Source: Thermodesulfovibrionales bacterium (GTDB lineage: Bacteria > Nitrospirota > Thermodesulfovibrionia > Thermodesulfovibrionales > Dissulfurispiraceae). Taken from it: a stretch of DNA of 64,000 nucleotides. This document shows positions 32,356-40,934 of this stretch, piece after piece. Positions within the stretch are counted from its first letter, which is position 1. Every line of letters begins with the position of its first letter. A model generated the notes under the pieces. It saw only the letters and a program-made list of their open reading frames with translations, searched no databases and was not told where the DNA came from. A program made the position numbers and the translations under genes. Where the stretch lies: positions 49,484 to 113,483 of the forward strand of contig JAGUWD010000004.1 in the NCBI GenBank assembly GCA_020062545.1. The letters run 5' to 3'.

Positions 32356-32856
32356 ATGAATGCAGTTGAAATGGCTATAAAGATGGAGACAGATGCCATA
32401 AAATTCTACAAAGAGGCATCTGACAAATGTAATCATGCAGTCGGTAAAAAGATGTTTTTGTCCATAGCAGAGGATGAGAAAAGACATCTCGATATGCTCT
32501 CGGAATTATTGAAAGGACTTGACCTCAAGATCCAAGAGGCATCTCCAATGAAAAATATGAAGACGATCTTTGAAGAGATGAAGCACGAGATGATGGAAAG
32601 GGTTGAGGCTACAAAGGATGAACTGGAGGCATTCAAGATTGCTGCTGATATGGAAAAACATGGGGTTGAATTTTATAAAAAGGCTGCATCTGATGCTCAG
32701 ACAGATAAAGAAAGAAAGCTCTTTGAAAGGCTTGTCCACGAAGAAGAGCAGCATTATGCAGTCTTTGCAAATACCTATTTCTTCATGTCCGATACAGGAA
32801 ACTGGTTCATGTGGGAAGAGCACAGCATTGTGGACGGCGGAACGCCCTGGGCGTAA
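32356..32856 (+). CDS. Rubrerythrin-like ferritin-fold diiron protein
   Basis: A 166-residue four-helix protein with paired diiron motifs: METDAIKFYKEAS with AEDEKRHLDML, and ADMEKHGVEFY with HEEEQHYAVF (Glu and ExxH ligands). It lacks the C-terminal rubredoxin-like domain of classical rubrerythrin, and a separate rubredoxin gene is adjacent. It should reduce hydrogen peroxide. ATG 32356 follows a strong aaaggagga; a longer frame inside the rubredoxin gene is not credible. Confidence 0.9.
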   Translation: MNAVEMAIKMETDAIKFYKEASDKCNHAVGKKMFLSIAEDEKRHLDMLSELLKGLDLKIQEASPMKNMKTIFEEMKHEMMERVEATKDELEAFKIAADMEKHGVEFYKKAASDAQTDKERKLFERLVHEEEQHYAVFANTYFFMSDTGNWFMWEEHSIVDGGTPWA

Positions 32857-32866
32857 TCGCCCTATT
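32849..32866. terminator. Short bidirectional hairpin between convergent genes
   Basis: GGGCG/CGCCC with a TAAT loop lies across the stop codons of rubrerythrin and dapB and is followed by TATTT on the plus strand. The stem is short, so termination would be weak. Confidence 0.3.
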
Positions 32867-33665
32867 TCAGTCCCAGCACATCCTGCATATCATAGAGCCC
32901 AGAAGTCCGGCCTGAAATCCACAGTGCTGCCTTTAATGCGCCCCTTGCAAAGGTATCCCTGCTTGATGCCTTGTGCGTAATTTCTATTCTCTCTCCCAGT
33001 CCTCCGAATAATACTGTATGCTCTCCAACTATATCTCCGGCCCTTACTGTCTGAATGCCTATTTCCTTTTTCGTTCTCTCGCCGATTAATCCTTTTCTTG
33101 CATAAACAGCCACATCGTCAAGGTCTCTATTGACTGCATCTGCAATCACCTGCGCCATCTTCATGGCTGTACCGCTTGGAGCATCCTTTTTCAATCTGTG
33201 GTGGGCTTCTATTATTTCAATGTCATAGTCATCACCGAGCACCCTTGCAATATCGTGCAAAACTTTGAGAAGGAGATTAACGCCAACGCTCATATTCGGG
33301 GCAAGAACTATGGGAATATTCTTTGAAAATTCTTTTATCGGTTCCAACTCTTCTTTTGAGAATCCTGTTGTGCCGATTACCATTGCCTTTTTTCTTTCGG
33401 AAGCTGACTTTACATGCTGCAGTGTTGAATTTATGGATGTAAAATCAATAATGACATCACAGGTGTCAATAACATCTTCGAGTTTGTCTGTCAATTTTAT
33501 GTTTGTTTCACCGATTCCTACAATCGGGCCAATGTCTTTACCTATTGCGTCATGTCCTTTCCTCTCGATTGCTCCTACAAGTTTTAAATCATGATAATCC
33601 TTTGAAAGGGCAGTAATCCTGCTCCCCATCCTTCCTGTTGCGCCTGTCACAATAATCTTTGTCAT
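32862..33665 (-). CDS. dapB: 4-hydroxy-tetrahydrodipicolinate reductase
   Basis: A 267-residue enzyme of lysine and diaminopimelate synthesis that reduces the DapA product with NAD(P)H. The dinucleotide motif VTGATGRMGSRI is at the N-terminus, GTTGFSKEE follows, and the substrate-binding/catalytic segment EAHHRLKKDAPSGTA is intact. Start supported by aaaggagga. It is the last gene of the minus-strand run DUF3108-uvrA-apbE-yacG-dapB. Confidence 0.97.
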   Translation of the reverse strand: MTKIIVTGATGRMGSRITALSKDYHDLKLVGAIERKGHDAIGKDIGPIVGIGETNIKLTDKLEDVIDTCDVIIDFTSINSTLQHVKSASERKKAMVIGTTGFSKEELEPIKEFSKNIPIVLAPNMSVGVNLLLKVLHDIARVLGDDYDIEIIEAHHRLKKDAPSGTAMKMAQVIADAVNRDLDDVAVYARKGLIGERTKKEIGIQTVRAGDIVGEHTVLFGGLGERIEITHKASSRDTFARGALKAALWISGRTSGLYDMQDVLGLK

Positions 33666-33686
33666 AATGCAAGTCCTCCTTTTATA

Positions 33687-33857
33687 TCAATTATCAGTTT
33701 CTTTTTTCTCTTCCTCTTTTTCTTCTCCGGGAACTTTGTATTCCTCAGATGCCCATTTGCCGAGGTCTATCAGTTTGCACCGCTCTGAGCAGAATGGCCT
33801 CCATGGATTTTCTTCCCATGTTGTCTTCTTTTTACAAACAGGACATACAATCTGCAT
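33687..33857 (-). CDS. yacG: YacG-type zinc-binding protein
   Basis: A 56-residue protein with the YacG zinc site: [10 protein letters not shown] and [13 protein letters not shown] (C-x2-C...C-x3-C), and a short acidic Lys/Glu tail. E. coli YacG binds zinc and inhibits DNA gyrase. It starts 3 bp after the apbE stop and ends 21 bp before dapB, so it is in the same operon. Confidence 0.9.
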   Translation of the reverse strand: MQIVCPVCKKKTTWEENPWRPFCSERCKLIDLGKWASEEYKVPGEEKEEEKKETDN

Positions 33858-33860
33858 AAT

Positions 33861-34946
33861 TCAATTGTTCCATTTTATCTTATCTTTTATCCCTTCAGTG
33901 ACATGTATTTTACCATCTCTGTCAACTATAACGCCGTCAAATCCCAACTTCTTTAGAACATCCATTCCTTTACGAGGGCCTAAAATGAATATGCCAGTTG
34001 CAAAGGCATCTGTAAATACAGCATCCTTTGTTATTACGGTTGCGCTCTGACAATCATAGACAGGATAACCGGTCTTTGGATTGAGGAGATGGTGATACCT
34101 TTTACCATCTTTTATAAAAAATTTCTGATAGTCTCCTGATGTGGATATTCCCGTATCCGAAAGACCGATAGCAGCAATGATTTCATCCCTGTCGCTTTTC
34201 TGTCTCGGATTTTGTATTCCAACATTCCACAGCCCGTTATCCGATCCTGTCGGCGGTCTTTTGCCAAACATCTTTATGTCTCCTGCGACAGCCACAATAC
34301 CTGATTTTATCCCGTTCTTTTTAAGAATCTCTACTGCCCTGTCTGCTGCATAACCTTTTATAATGCCCCCTAAGTCTATCTGTACTCCTTTTGTTTTGAG
34401 AAAGACCGTGGATTTTTCCTTATCCACAATTACATTTCTGTATCCCACGAGTTTAAGTCTTTCTTTAATCATTTTTTCATCAGGCAGTACATTATTTTGG
34501 AAGTCCCACAGACGTACTACAGGGCCGACTGTAATATCAAATGCGCCTTCCGTATTTTCCGATACATAAAGCGCCTTATCTATTATCTCCAATGTCTCCG
34601 GAGATACCTTTACAGGTTTGTCGCCAGCATTTCTGTTAATTATGGATACTTCGCTGTCTTCAGAATAAAAATTTAAGAGCCTTGCAAGCCTGTCCAGTTC
34701 GTTAAATGCCCTGTCAATTGCTGTTTTTGCCTTTTCTGCAGAGTCCGAGGATACAGTAATCTCCACAACAGTGTACATGGATGTCCTGGTTTCTTTGAAA
34801 AGCTTTTCCTGAGAAGGGATGCAGGAAGATAAAAGAGCAAAGAGCAAAGAGCAAAAAGCAAAGAGCATAAGAGGATTAGTGATCATTGCACCTAAAATGC
34901 ATGTCAGGTGCGGCGAAAATGGGTGTCTTTGAGTTGTGCTTGACAT
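33861..34946 (-). CDS. apbE: ApbE-type FMN transferase lipoprotein
   Basis: A 361-residue periplasmic enzyme that attaches FMN from FAD to Thr/Ser of target flavoproteins such as Rnf and Nqr subunits. Visible motifs are GAFDITVGPVVRLW, DLGGIIKGYAADRA and VFTDAFATGIFILG; the C-terminal Thr/Asp metal-site region matches. The export signal ends in a probable lipobox (LLSSC, near residue 40), and its hydrophobic core is encoded by a heptamer array. Two starts are possible: ATG 34946 or ATG 34886 (MITNPLMLF), the latter giving a normal signal length. No Rnf or Nqr genes occur in the window. Confidence 0.93.
   Translation of the reverse strand: MSSTTQRHPFSPHLTCILGAMITNPLMLFAFCSLLFALLSSCIPSQEKLFKETRTSMYTVVEITVSSDSAEKAKTAIDRAFNELDRLARLLNFYSEDSEVSIINRNAGDKPVKVSPETLEIIDKALYVSENTEGAFDITVGPVVRLWDFQNNVLPDEKMIKERLKLVGYRNVIVDKEKSTVFLKTKGVQIDLGGIIKGYAADRAVEILKKNGIKSGIVAVAGDIKMFGKRPPTGSDNGLWNVGIQNPRQKSDRDEIIAAIGLSDTGISTSGDYQKFFIKDGKRYHHLLNPKTGYPVYDCQSATVITKDAVFTDAFATGIFILGPRKGMDVLKKLGFDGVIVDRDGKIHVTEGIKDKIKWNN
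34834..34868 (-). repeat. Heptamer array encoding the ApbE signal-peptide core
   Basis: Five 7-bp units in register on the plus strand (AGAGCAA three times, AAAGCAA, AGAGCAT). Read on the minus strand they encode the Leu/Phe/Ala/Cys-rich core LFAFCSLLFAL. Confidence 0.85.
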
Positions 34947-34952
34947 ACAAAG

Positions 34953-37487
34953 TTATCCTCTCAACTTCTTTGCGAGATACCTTCCAGTATATGATTCTTT
35001 ATTTTTTGCCACCTCTTCCGGTGTTCCGGTTGCCACTATTCTTCCGCCTTCTTCCCCGCCTTCAGGCCCGAGGTCAATAATGTAATCGGCAGACTTGATT
35101 ATATCAAGGTCATGTTCGATTACTATAACACTGTTGCCCATGTCAACGAGTCTATTTATAACATTGAGAAGCCTCTGAATGTCAACAAAGTGCAGCCCTG
35201 TTGTGGGCTCATCGAGGATGTACAGGGTATTGCCCGTGGCCTTTTTGCCCAATTCCTTTGAAAGTCTTAATCTCTGCGCCTCTCCCCCTGAAAGGGTTGT
35301 TGCAGACTGGCCTAATTTTAGATACCCCATTCCCATGTCTTCTAAAATGTCGAGACGCTGCTTGAGTGGAGGGATGGCCGAGAAGAACTCGAGCGCCTCT
35401 GATATCGTCATTTCAAGGACATCGGAGATATTTTTTCCTTTGTAATAAATGTCGAGAGTTTCTTTGTTATATCTTCTGCCTTTACACACATCACATGTCA
35501 CATATGCATTGGGCAGAAAATGCATCTCTATTTTTTTCAATCCATCTCCCTGACATGCCTCACATCTTCCGCCGGTCACATTAAAGCTGAACCTCGATGG
35601 TTTGTATCCCCTTATCCTCGAATCAGGCAGTTGGGAAAAAAGATCCCTTATAACTGTAAGTATTCCTGTGTATGTAGCAGGGTTTGACCTCGGAGTCCTT
35701 CCCAATGGAGACTGGTCAATGCATATAACTTTATCAATTTTTTCCATGCCATCTATTTTTTTGTATTGTCCCGGGATCAGCTTACTTTTGTAGATATGTT
35801 TTGAAAGTGCTTTGTACAGGATTTCAAAAATCAGTGTGCTTTTGCCTGATCCAGAAACGCCTGTTACACACACAAATACTCCGAGGGGAATGGAGACAGT
35901 TATGTTTTTCAGATTAAATTCAGATGCTCCCGTTATCCTTAAAAATTCATTTGGTCTGCGCCGCTTTTCAGGTACAGGTATTGTGATCTGTCCGCCAAGA
36001 TATTTTCCAGTAATTGACGACATATCTTTTACGATATCGACAGGTGAGCCTGTAGATATAATCCATCCGCCGTTTTTACCTGCACCGGGTCCCATATCTA
36101 TAACATGGTCTGAACTCCTTATGGTCTCTTCGTCATGCTCAACAATGATTACTGTATTCCCTGCGTCTTTTATTGAAGAAAGACTTTTGAGGAGCTTTGT
36201 GCAGTCCCTCGGATGCAGCCCGATGCTTGGTTCATCGAGGACATAGAGGACTCCTGTGAGGGACGATCCGATCTGTGTTGCAAGCCTGATCCTCTGCGCC
36301 TCTCCGCCTGAGAGCGTGAGGGAAGGCCTGTCGAGTGTTAAATAACCCAGACCAACCCTGTCGAGAAATGAGAGTCTGTCCTTCACCTCTTTAAGAACCC
36401 TTCTTGAGATTGTCATCTCCCTTTCAGAGAGTTTCAGGCTGCGAACAAAATCCCCGGCATCCTTAACAGACATCCCTGAGAATTCACCGATGCTTGTGTT
36501 ATCAAGCCTTATGCTCAGCGCTTCTCTTCTCAGTCTCATGCCGTTACATTCCCTGCATGGGGATAGATGAGTAAATTCCTCCTCACCTACAACTCCAAAC
36601 TCTGGACTCTCAACTCCAAATCCATCGCTTATGCCTTCAAATCCAATACCGTTACATCTGGGGCACGCACCGTATTTACTGTTAAATGAAAAAAGCATCG
36701 GCTCGATCTCTGGATAACTTATTCCGCACTTAGGGCAGGCGAGGGTTCTGCTAAATGGAATATCCCTGTTTTCATCTATGAGATTGATTATGACCGTATC
36801 TGCATATCTCAGGGATGTGTCTATTGCCTGCCTTATCTGCCTTTCTATGGAGTGCTTTATTATAAACCTGTCTATTACTATCTCTATGGTATGCCTCTGC
36901 TGCTTTTTAATGGAAATGTCCTGTGTCAAATCCACCATCTTGCCGTCGATCCTTGCCCTGACAAAACCGTCCATCCTCATCTGCTGCAGCTCTTTTTTGT
37001 ATTCGCCTTTCCTTTCCCTTACAATTGGCGCAAGCACCTGAACCCTTGTTCCTGATGGTAATGAGAGTATTGCCCTTATGATATTGTGCAGGTCCTGCGT
37101 TGTGATAACCGAACCGCATTGATAACAATACGGGATGCCTATCCTCGTATAAAGCACCCTCATATAATCGTATATCTCGGTGATTGTGCCCACCGTAGAA
37201 CGGGGGCTTCTTGTTACTGTTTTCTGGTCAATGGCAATGGCAGGAGAAAGCCCTTCGATATAATCGACTTCAGGCTTTTGCATCTGTTCGAGGAACTGTC
37301 GTGCATATGCGGAAAGGCTCTCCACATACCTCCTCTGTCCCTCTGCGTAAATTGTATCTATGGCGAGGGATGATTTCCCGGAACCCGAAGGACCTGTGAT
37401 GACGGTTATCCTGTCCCTCGGTATTGTTACATCGATGTTTTTGAGATTATGCTCCCGAGCACCTTTTATTATTATGTATTCCTGCAT
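34953..37487 (-). CDS. uvrA: Excinuclease ABC subunit A lacking the insertion domain
   Basis: An 844-residue UvrA, about 100 shorter than usual (about 940). It has both ATPase modules: Walker [10 protein letters not shown] near residue 34 and GVSGSGKST in the second half, two LSGGEAQR signatures and both Walker B motifs. The UvrB-binding domain (about 125-245) is present. The zinc-module cysteines CPRC and CREC, which normally flank the insertion domain (residues 287-398 in Geobacillus UvrA), are separated by only about 28 residues, and part of that linker is encoded by a heptamer array. The second zinc finger (CEACQGDG...CDVCKGRRY) is intact. It should still load UvrB but may scan DNA differently. 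Confidence 0.95.
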   Translation of the reverse strand: MQEYIIIKGAREHNLKNIDVTIPRDRITVITGPSGSGKSSLAIDTIYAEGQRRYVESLSAYARQFLEQMQKPEVDYIEGLSPAIAIDQKTVTRSPRSTVGTITEIYDYMRVLYTRIGIPYCYQCGSVITTQDLHNIIRAILSLPSGTRVQVLAPIVRERKGEYKKELQQMRMDGFVRARIDGKMVDLTQDISIKKQQRHTIEIVIDRFIIKHSIERQIRQAIDTSLRYADTVIINLIDENRDIPFSRTLACPKCGISYPEIEPMLFSFNSKYGACPRCNGIGFEGISDGFGVESPEFGVVGEEEFTHLSPCRECNGMRLRREALSIRLDNTSIGEFSGMSVKDAGDFVRSLKLSEREMTISRRVLKEVKDRLSFLDRVGLGYLTLDRPSLTLSGGEAQRIRLATQIGSSLTGVLYVLDEPSIGLHPRDCTKLLKSLSSIKDAGNTVIIVEHDEETIRSSDHVIDMGPGAGKNGGWIISTGSPVDIVKDMSSITGKYLGGQITIPVPEKRRRPNEFLRITGASEFNLKNITVSIPLGVFVCVTGVSGSGKSTLIFEILYKALSKHIYKSKLIPGQYKKIDGMEKIDKVICIDQSPLGRTPRSNPATYTGILTVIRDLFSQLPDSRIRGYKPSRFSFNVTGGRCEACQGDGLKKIEMHFLPNAYVTCDVCKGRRYNKETLDIYYKGKNISDVLEMTISEALEFFSAIPPLKQRLDILEDMGMGYLKLGQSATTLSGGEAQRLRLSKELGKKATGNTLYILDEPTTGLHFVDIQRLLNVINRLVDMGNSVIVIEHDLDIIKSADYIIDLGPEGGEEGGRIVATGTPEEVAKNKESYTGRYLAKKLRG
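36591..36625 (-). repeat. Heptamer array inside uvrA
   Basis: Five 7-bp units in register on the plus strand: AACTCCA, AACTCTG, GACTCTC, AACTCCA, AATCCAT. On the minus strand it encodes a Gly/Phe/Val/Glu/Ser linker where the insertion domain should be. Confidence 0.8.
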
Positions 37488-37548
37488 GGTTTTAACGGGT
37501 TTTTGATTAAGGTTAACTTTTATTATAACTTAAGTGGGCAGGAAACTC

Positions 37549-38607
37549 TTACTTTACTGTTTCCAGCGACTTCAACTCCGCTGTAACCTTTCCTATTGGC
37601 ACTTCGGTTTCGACCTTGAGCGGTATTTTCATATCGTCATCCGAGAGCCAGACAGATATATCCCCTTTGTTCTCAAACAGTCCCTCTGATTTAAGTCTGG
37701 GCTTTACCACCACTGCATCCAGTTCTTTGTCATCGGACATTACCACTTTGTCTTTTCTCAGCACCTCGACTTCAGCCTTATAAAATTTGTTGCTGTCGAA
37801 GATATTTATATAGACGGTTTCACCAACATTAAGCTTTTGCGTTCGCAAATAATAAAAGCCGGACATTACATCCCACAAATTCTCATCATTAATAGTATAC
37901 TCGTCCTTTGTTCCTTTAATGTGGTTTATGTGTGTAACCTTTTTGCTTGTTATGTCAAAGAATGTTTCCTTGTTTCCCCTTTTCCTTCCCTCGCGCTGCT
38001 TGATCTTAAAAAAAGACGTTACGCCATTTGTTATATGGCTTTCTGCATAGTCTTCAACCTTGTAAAATGCAGAGATTAATGGTGCGGAATGAACCTGTGA
38101 TGTTATTTTTATATTTCCGTTGTCATTCACAGCCTCAAGGACTGCTTTTCCCACATAAATGCCGAGCCAGTAAATGTCGAAATAGAGTTTTTCCCTTGCG
38201 GATTTTAGTATCTGAATTGTATCCCGAGTTTTAGGTGGCTCTATTGGCTTTTCGCTTACAGGCAAACTTGCTGTTTGTTGTATTTCGCTTTTATTATCCT
38301 GAGCATGCATATTATCCGCAGGAGGATTTTCCGGCGGGTTTATATTTTCTTCTATCACCGGAGGTGTTTCTTGTTTTTGAGTGGTGCTGTCAGGCTGAAC
38401 CGGGGGTGGTTCTTTAATTAATTTTGTTAGATTGGACTTTTTAATGGGTTCTGATACGATTTTTGCCTGGAATGGTTTTGTTGTAAACAATTCTTTGAAA
38501 TTGTATATATCTATTCCTGAAATGCCCGCAATGACCACAATATGCAGTATCAAGGAGAGAACAACTGCAATTATTAATGAGAGCATGCTTTTTTTGATTA
38601 CTCCCAT
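37549..38607 (-). CDS. DUF3108 envelope protein with TonB-like N-terminus
   Basis: A 352-residue protein. An N-terminal anchor helix (LSLIIAVVLSLILHIVVIAGI) is followed by a Pro/Glu/Gln-rich linker (about 60-130) like that of TonB, and then a DUF3108 domain (about 145-350; KLYFDIYWLGIYVGKAVLEA is its start) predicted to form a beta-rich periplasmic fold. The function of DUF3108 is unknown. It is the first gene of the run ending in dapB. Confidence 0.78.
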   Translation of the reverse strand: MGVIKKSMLSLIIAVVLSLILHIVVIAGISGIDIYNFKELFTTKPFQAKIVSEPIKKSNLTKLIKEPPPVQPDSTTQKQETPPVIEENINPPENPPADNMHAQDNKSEIQQTASLPVSEKPIEPPKTRDTIQILKSAREKLYFDIYWLGIYVGKAVLEAVNDNGNIKITSQVHSAPLISAFYKVEDYAESHITNGVTSFFKIKQREGRKRGNKETFFDITSKKVTHINHIKGTKDEYTINDENLWDVMSGFYYLRTQKLNVGETVYINIFDSNKFYKAEVEVLRKDKVVMSDDKELDAVVVKPRLKSEGLFENKGDISVWLSDDDMKIPLKVETEVPIGKVTAELKSLETVK

Positions 38608-38613
38608 AAATAT

Positions 38614-38619
38614 ATTATA
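38614..38619 (-). promoter_or_regulatory. -10 box 6 nt before the DUF3108 start
   Basis: On the minus strand TATAAT lies 6 nt before the ATG at 38607, with no ribosome site. It sits just after the fhs terminator, so it probably drives a leaderless transcript of the uvrA operon. Confidence 0.45.
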
Positions 38620-38622
38620 CCT

Positions 38623-38661
38623 GAAAAAAAGAAGCCTCCAGAATATATTTCTGGAGGCTTC
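38623..38661 (-). terminator. Intrinsic terminator of the formate dehydrogenase-fhs operon
   Basis: A perfect 13-bp stem (38631-38643 with 38649-38661, GAAGCCTCCAGAA) with a 5-nt loop is followed on the minus strand by seven Ts. Confidence 0.93.
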
Positions 38662-38684
38662 GGTAACTGTAGAAGCAAAGATGT

Positions 38685-40448
38685 TTAGAACAATCCGCTG
38701 ACCTTTCCGGTCGCGGTATCCACATCGATCCTTCGGAAAGCAGGGTCTGAACTCGTTCCGGGCATCAGGCTTATTGTTCCTGCCATTGGGCAGAGGAACT
38801 TTGCTCCTGAGTAAATAAGCACATCCCTTATAGGCAGGGTCCAGCCTTTAGGCACTCCCTTGAGTGCAGGGTCGTGGGAAAGGCTCAGATGCGTTTTTAC
38901 CATCATTGTTGCGTAGTCTGCATACTTGGGATCATCTTCAAGCATCTTTGCCTTTGCTTCAGCCTCAGGTGTCCATGAGACGCCGTCTGCGCCGTACACT
39001 TCTTTTGCGATAATAGCTACGCGGTCGCGCAGTTTCATCTCAAGCGGATAGAGGAACTTGAAGTCATTCTTGTCATTGCATGCGTCTATAACTGCATCTG
39101 CCAGTTCAAGCGCTCCCTCGCCGCCTTTGAGCCAGTGCTGCGATTCAGCGCAGCGGGCTCCTGCCGCTTCCGCGGCTTTCTTGATAACCGCTACTTCCGC
39201 ATCCGTATCGGTGTAGAAACGATTGATGCAGACCACGGGGTTGATGCCGGACTTGCGGATAATATTTATCATATGAACCATATTGGCGCAGCCCTTTTCG
39301 ACAAGGGCGATATTCTCTTTGGTGTACTCTTCGGGCAGAGCCCTTCCCGGCACGACCTTTGGCCCGCCGCCGTGCATCTTCAGGGCGCGCACAGTGGTTG
39401 TCAGCACTGATACATGGGGCTTCAGTTTGCTGATGCGGCACTTGACATTCCAGAACTTTTCGAAACCGATGTCTGCCGCAAAGCCGGACTCTGTAACATG
39501 ATAATCAAAGAGCTTCAGTCCGATCCTGTCGGCAATAATGGATGATTGCCCTATAGCTATATTCGCAAACGGCCCGGCATGCACAAAGCATGGATTGTAT
39601 TCAGCTGTACACATAAGGGTTGGGTTAATGGTATTACGCATGAAGGCGGTCATTGCATTGCCTACTTCAAGATCTCCTGTTGTGACTGGATTACCGCCTT
39701 TATCAAAGGCAACTGTGATGTTGTTCAGGCGTTTTTTCAGATCAGCAAGGTCATTGGCTACTGAAAGGATTGCCATGCATTCGGAACCCACTGCTATGCC
39801 GAACTTTGACTGCATCATGTAGCCGTCCTGTCTGCCGCCGATGCCAATGATGATATTTCTGAGACTCTGAGCGCAGAAGTCCATAACCCATCCCATCTCC
39901 ACGCGGGTTGGATCTATATCAAGACGCCTCATCCTGGTGAGTCGCTGTAACTGCTCGTCATTATAATTGCGTTCATGCTGCATACGGGCGGTAAGGGCGA
40001 CCATCGCGAGGTTGTGGGCGTTCATAATGTCGTTGATATCGCCGGTGAGCCCAAGTGAAAATTCGGTCATAGGAATCAGCAGAGAGTTACCGCCGCCTGC
40101 TGCAGTGCCCTTAACATTCATTGTGGGCCCCCCGGATGGCTGACGAAGCGCTCCTCCTACATTTAATCCACGTTTGCCAAGGCCTTCCATCAAGCCGCAA
40201 GAGGTAGTGCTTTTGCCTTCGCCCAAAGGTGTCGGCGTGATAGCTGTAACCTCTATGTATTTGCCGTCAGGCTTGTCCTTAAGACGATTAATAACCTTTA
40301 GAAAATCAATTTTTGAAAGGCGTCCCATGGGCAGCATCTCATCTTTCTGCAGCCCTAATTTTTCGCGCCACTCTTCAGGGGTGGGCATATTTTTTTCAGC
40401 TTCTTCTGAAATCTGCCAGTCGGCTAATTTCGTTGGATCATACGGCAT
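38685..40448 (-). CDS. fhs: Formate-tetrahydrofolate ligase
   Basis: A 587-residue enzyme that forms 10-formyl-THF from formate, ATP and THF, the second step of the methyl branch of the Wood-Ljungdahl pathway. The ATP-binding loop [10 protein letters not shown] is near residue 90, followed by [20 protein letters not shown] and the conserved GNAMTAF. Directly downstream of the formate dehydrogenase and cNMP genes, so formate made by the dehydrogenase is activated at once. Start supported by aggaggt. Confidence 0.97.
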   Translation of the reverse strand: MPYDPTKLADWQISEEAEKNMPTPEEWREKLGLQKDEMLPMGRLSKIDFLKVINRLKDKPDGKYIEVTAITPTPLGEGKSTTSCGLMEGLGKRGLNVGGALRQPSGGPTMNVKGTAAGGGNSLLIPMTEFSLGLTGDINDIMNAHNLAMVALTARMQHERNYNDEQLQRLTRMRRLDIDPTRVEMGWVMDFCAQSLRNIIIGIGGRQDGYMMQSKFGIAVGSECMAILSVANDLADLKKRLNNITVAFDKGGNPVTTGDLEVGNAMTAFMRNTINPTLMCTAEYNPCFVHAGPFANIAIGQSSIIADRIGLKLFDYHVTESGFAADIGFEKFWNVKCRISKLKPHVSVLTTTVRALKMHGGGPKVVPGRALPEEYTKENIALVEKGCANMVHMINIIRKSGINPVVCINRFYTDTDAEVAVIKKAAEAAGARCAESQHWLKGGEGALELADAVIDACNDKNDFKFLYPLEMKLRDRVAIIAKEVYGADGVSWTPEAEAKAKMLEDDPKYADYATMMVKTHLSLSHDPALKGVPKGWTLPIRDVLIYSGAKFLCPMAGTISLMPGTSSDPAFRRIDVDTATGKVSGLF

Positions 40449-40466
40449 AAATACCTCCTCTTTTTA

Positions 40467-40922
40467 TTAGTAATTTACAAGCACATTTAAAAACTTATCG
40501 TTCATGCGCCTCAGATTTTTGCTCAATACAAAAGCTAATTTCTTCAAGATGACATTTGCAAGTACCAGATCTTCATTTTCTATTTTTTCAAATTCATCCT
40601 TTGAAAGCAGGAATAATGTGGTATCCTCAAGGGCAACTGCATTTGCCTCGTGATGCCTCTTTTCAAGGATGGCCAACTCTCCGCAAAAATGACCTTCGCC
40701 GAGGACTGCAAGGGTCTGCTTCCAGCCATCAGGCGTTGTCTTGGAAATCTCAAGTTTTCCTGAGTGAATGAGATATATGCCTTTTGTGTCTTCTTTTTCT
40801 CTGAATACGTGACTACCCCTTTTTATAGATAGCTCCTGCAGTTTTTTTGAGATCTTTCCAAGATGTTTATCGTCTGTATCTTCAAACAATACCTGCTTCT
40901 TAAGGTCAGTGATTGTTGCCAT
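40467..40922 (-). CDS. Stand-alone cyclic-nucleotide-binding domain protein
   Basis: A 151-residue protein consisting of a Crp-type cNMP-binding beta barrel (GSHVFREKEDTKGIYLIHSGKLEI, then GHFCGELAILEKRHHEANAVA, the phosphate-binding cassette FCGELAIL) and a C-terminal helix, with no DNA-binding domain. The usual cassette Arg is replaced here by a KRHH region, so ligand binding is uncertain. It lies between fdhA and fhs with 12- and 18-bp gaps, suggesting post-translational control of carbon flow or a scaffold role. Confidence 0.82.
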   Translation of the reverse strand: MATITDLKKQVLFEDTDDKHLGKISKKLQELSIKRGSHVFREKEDTKGIYLIHSGKLEISKTTPDGWKQTLAVLGEGHFCGELAILEKRHHEANAVALEDTTLFLLSKDEFEKIENEDLVLANVILKKLAFVLSKNLRRMNDKFLNVLVNY

Positions 40923-40934
40923 ATGTTTCCCTCC

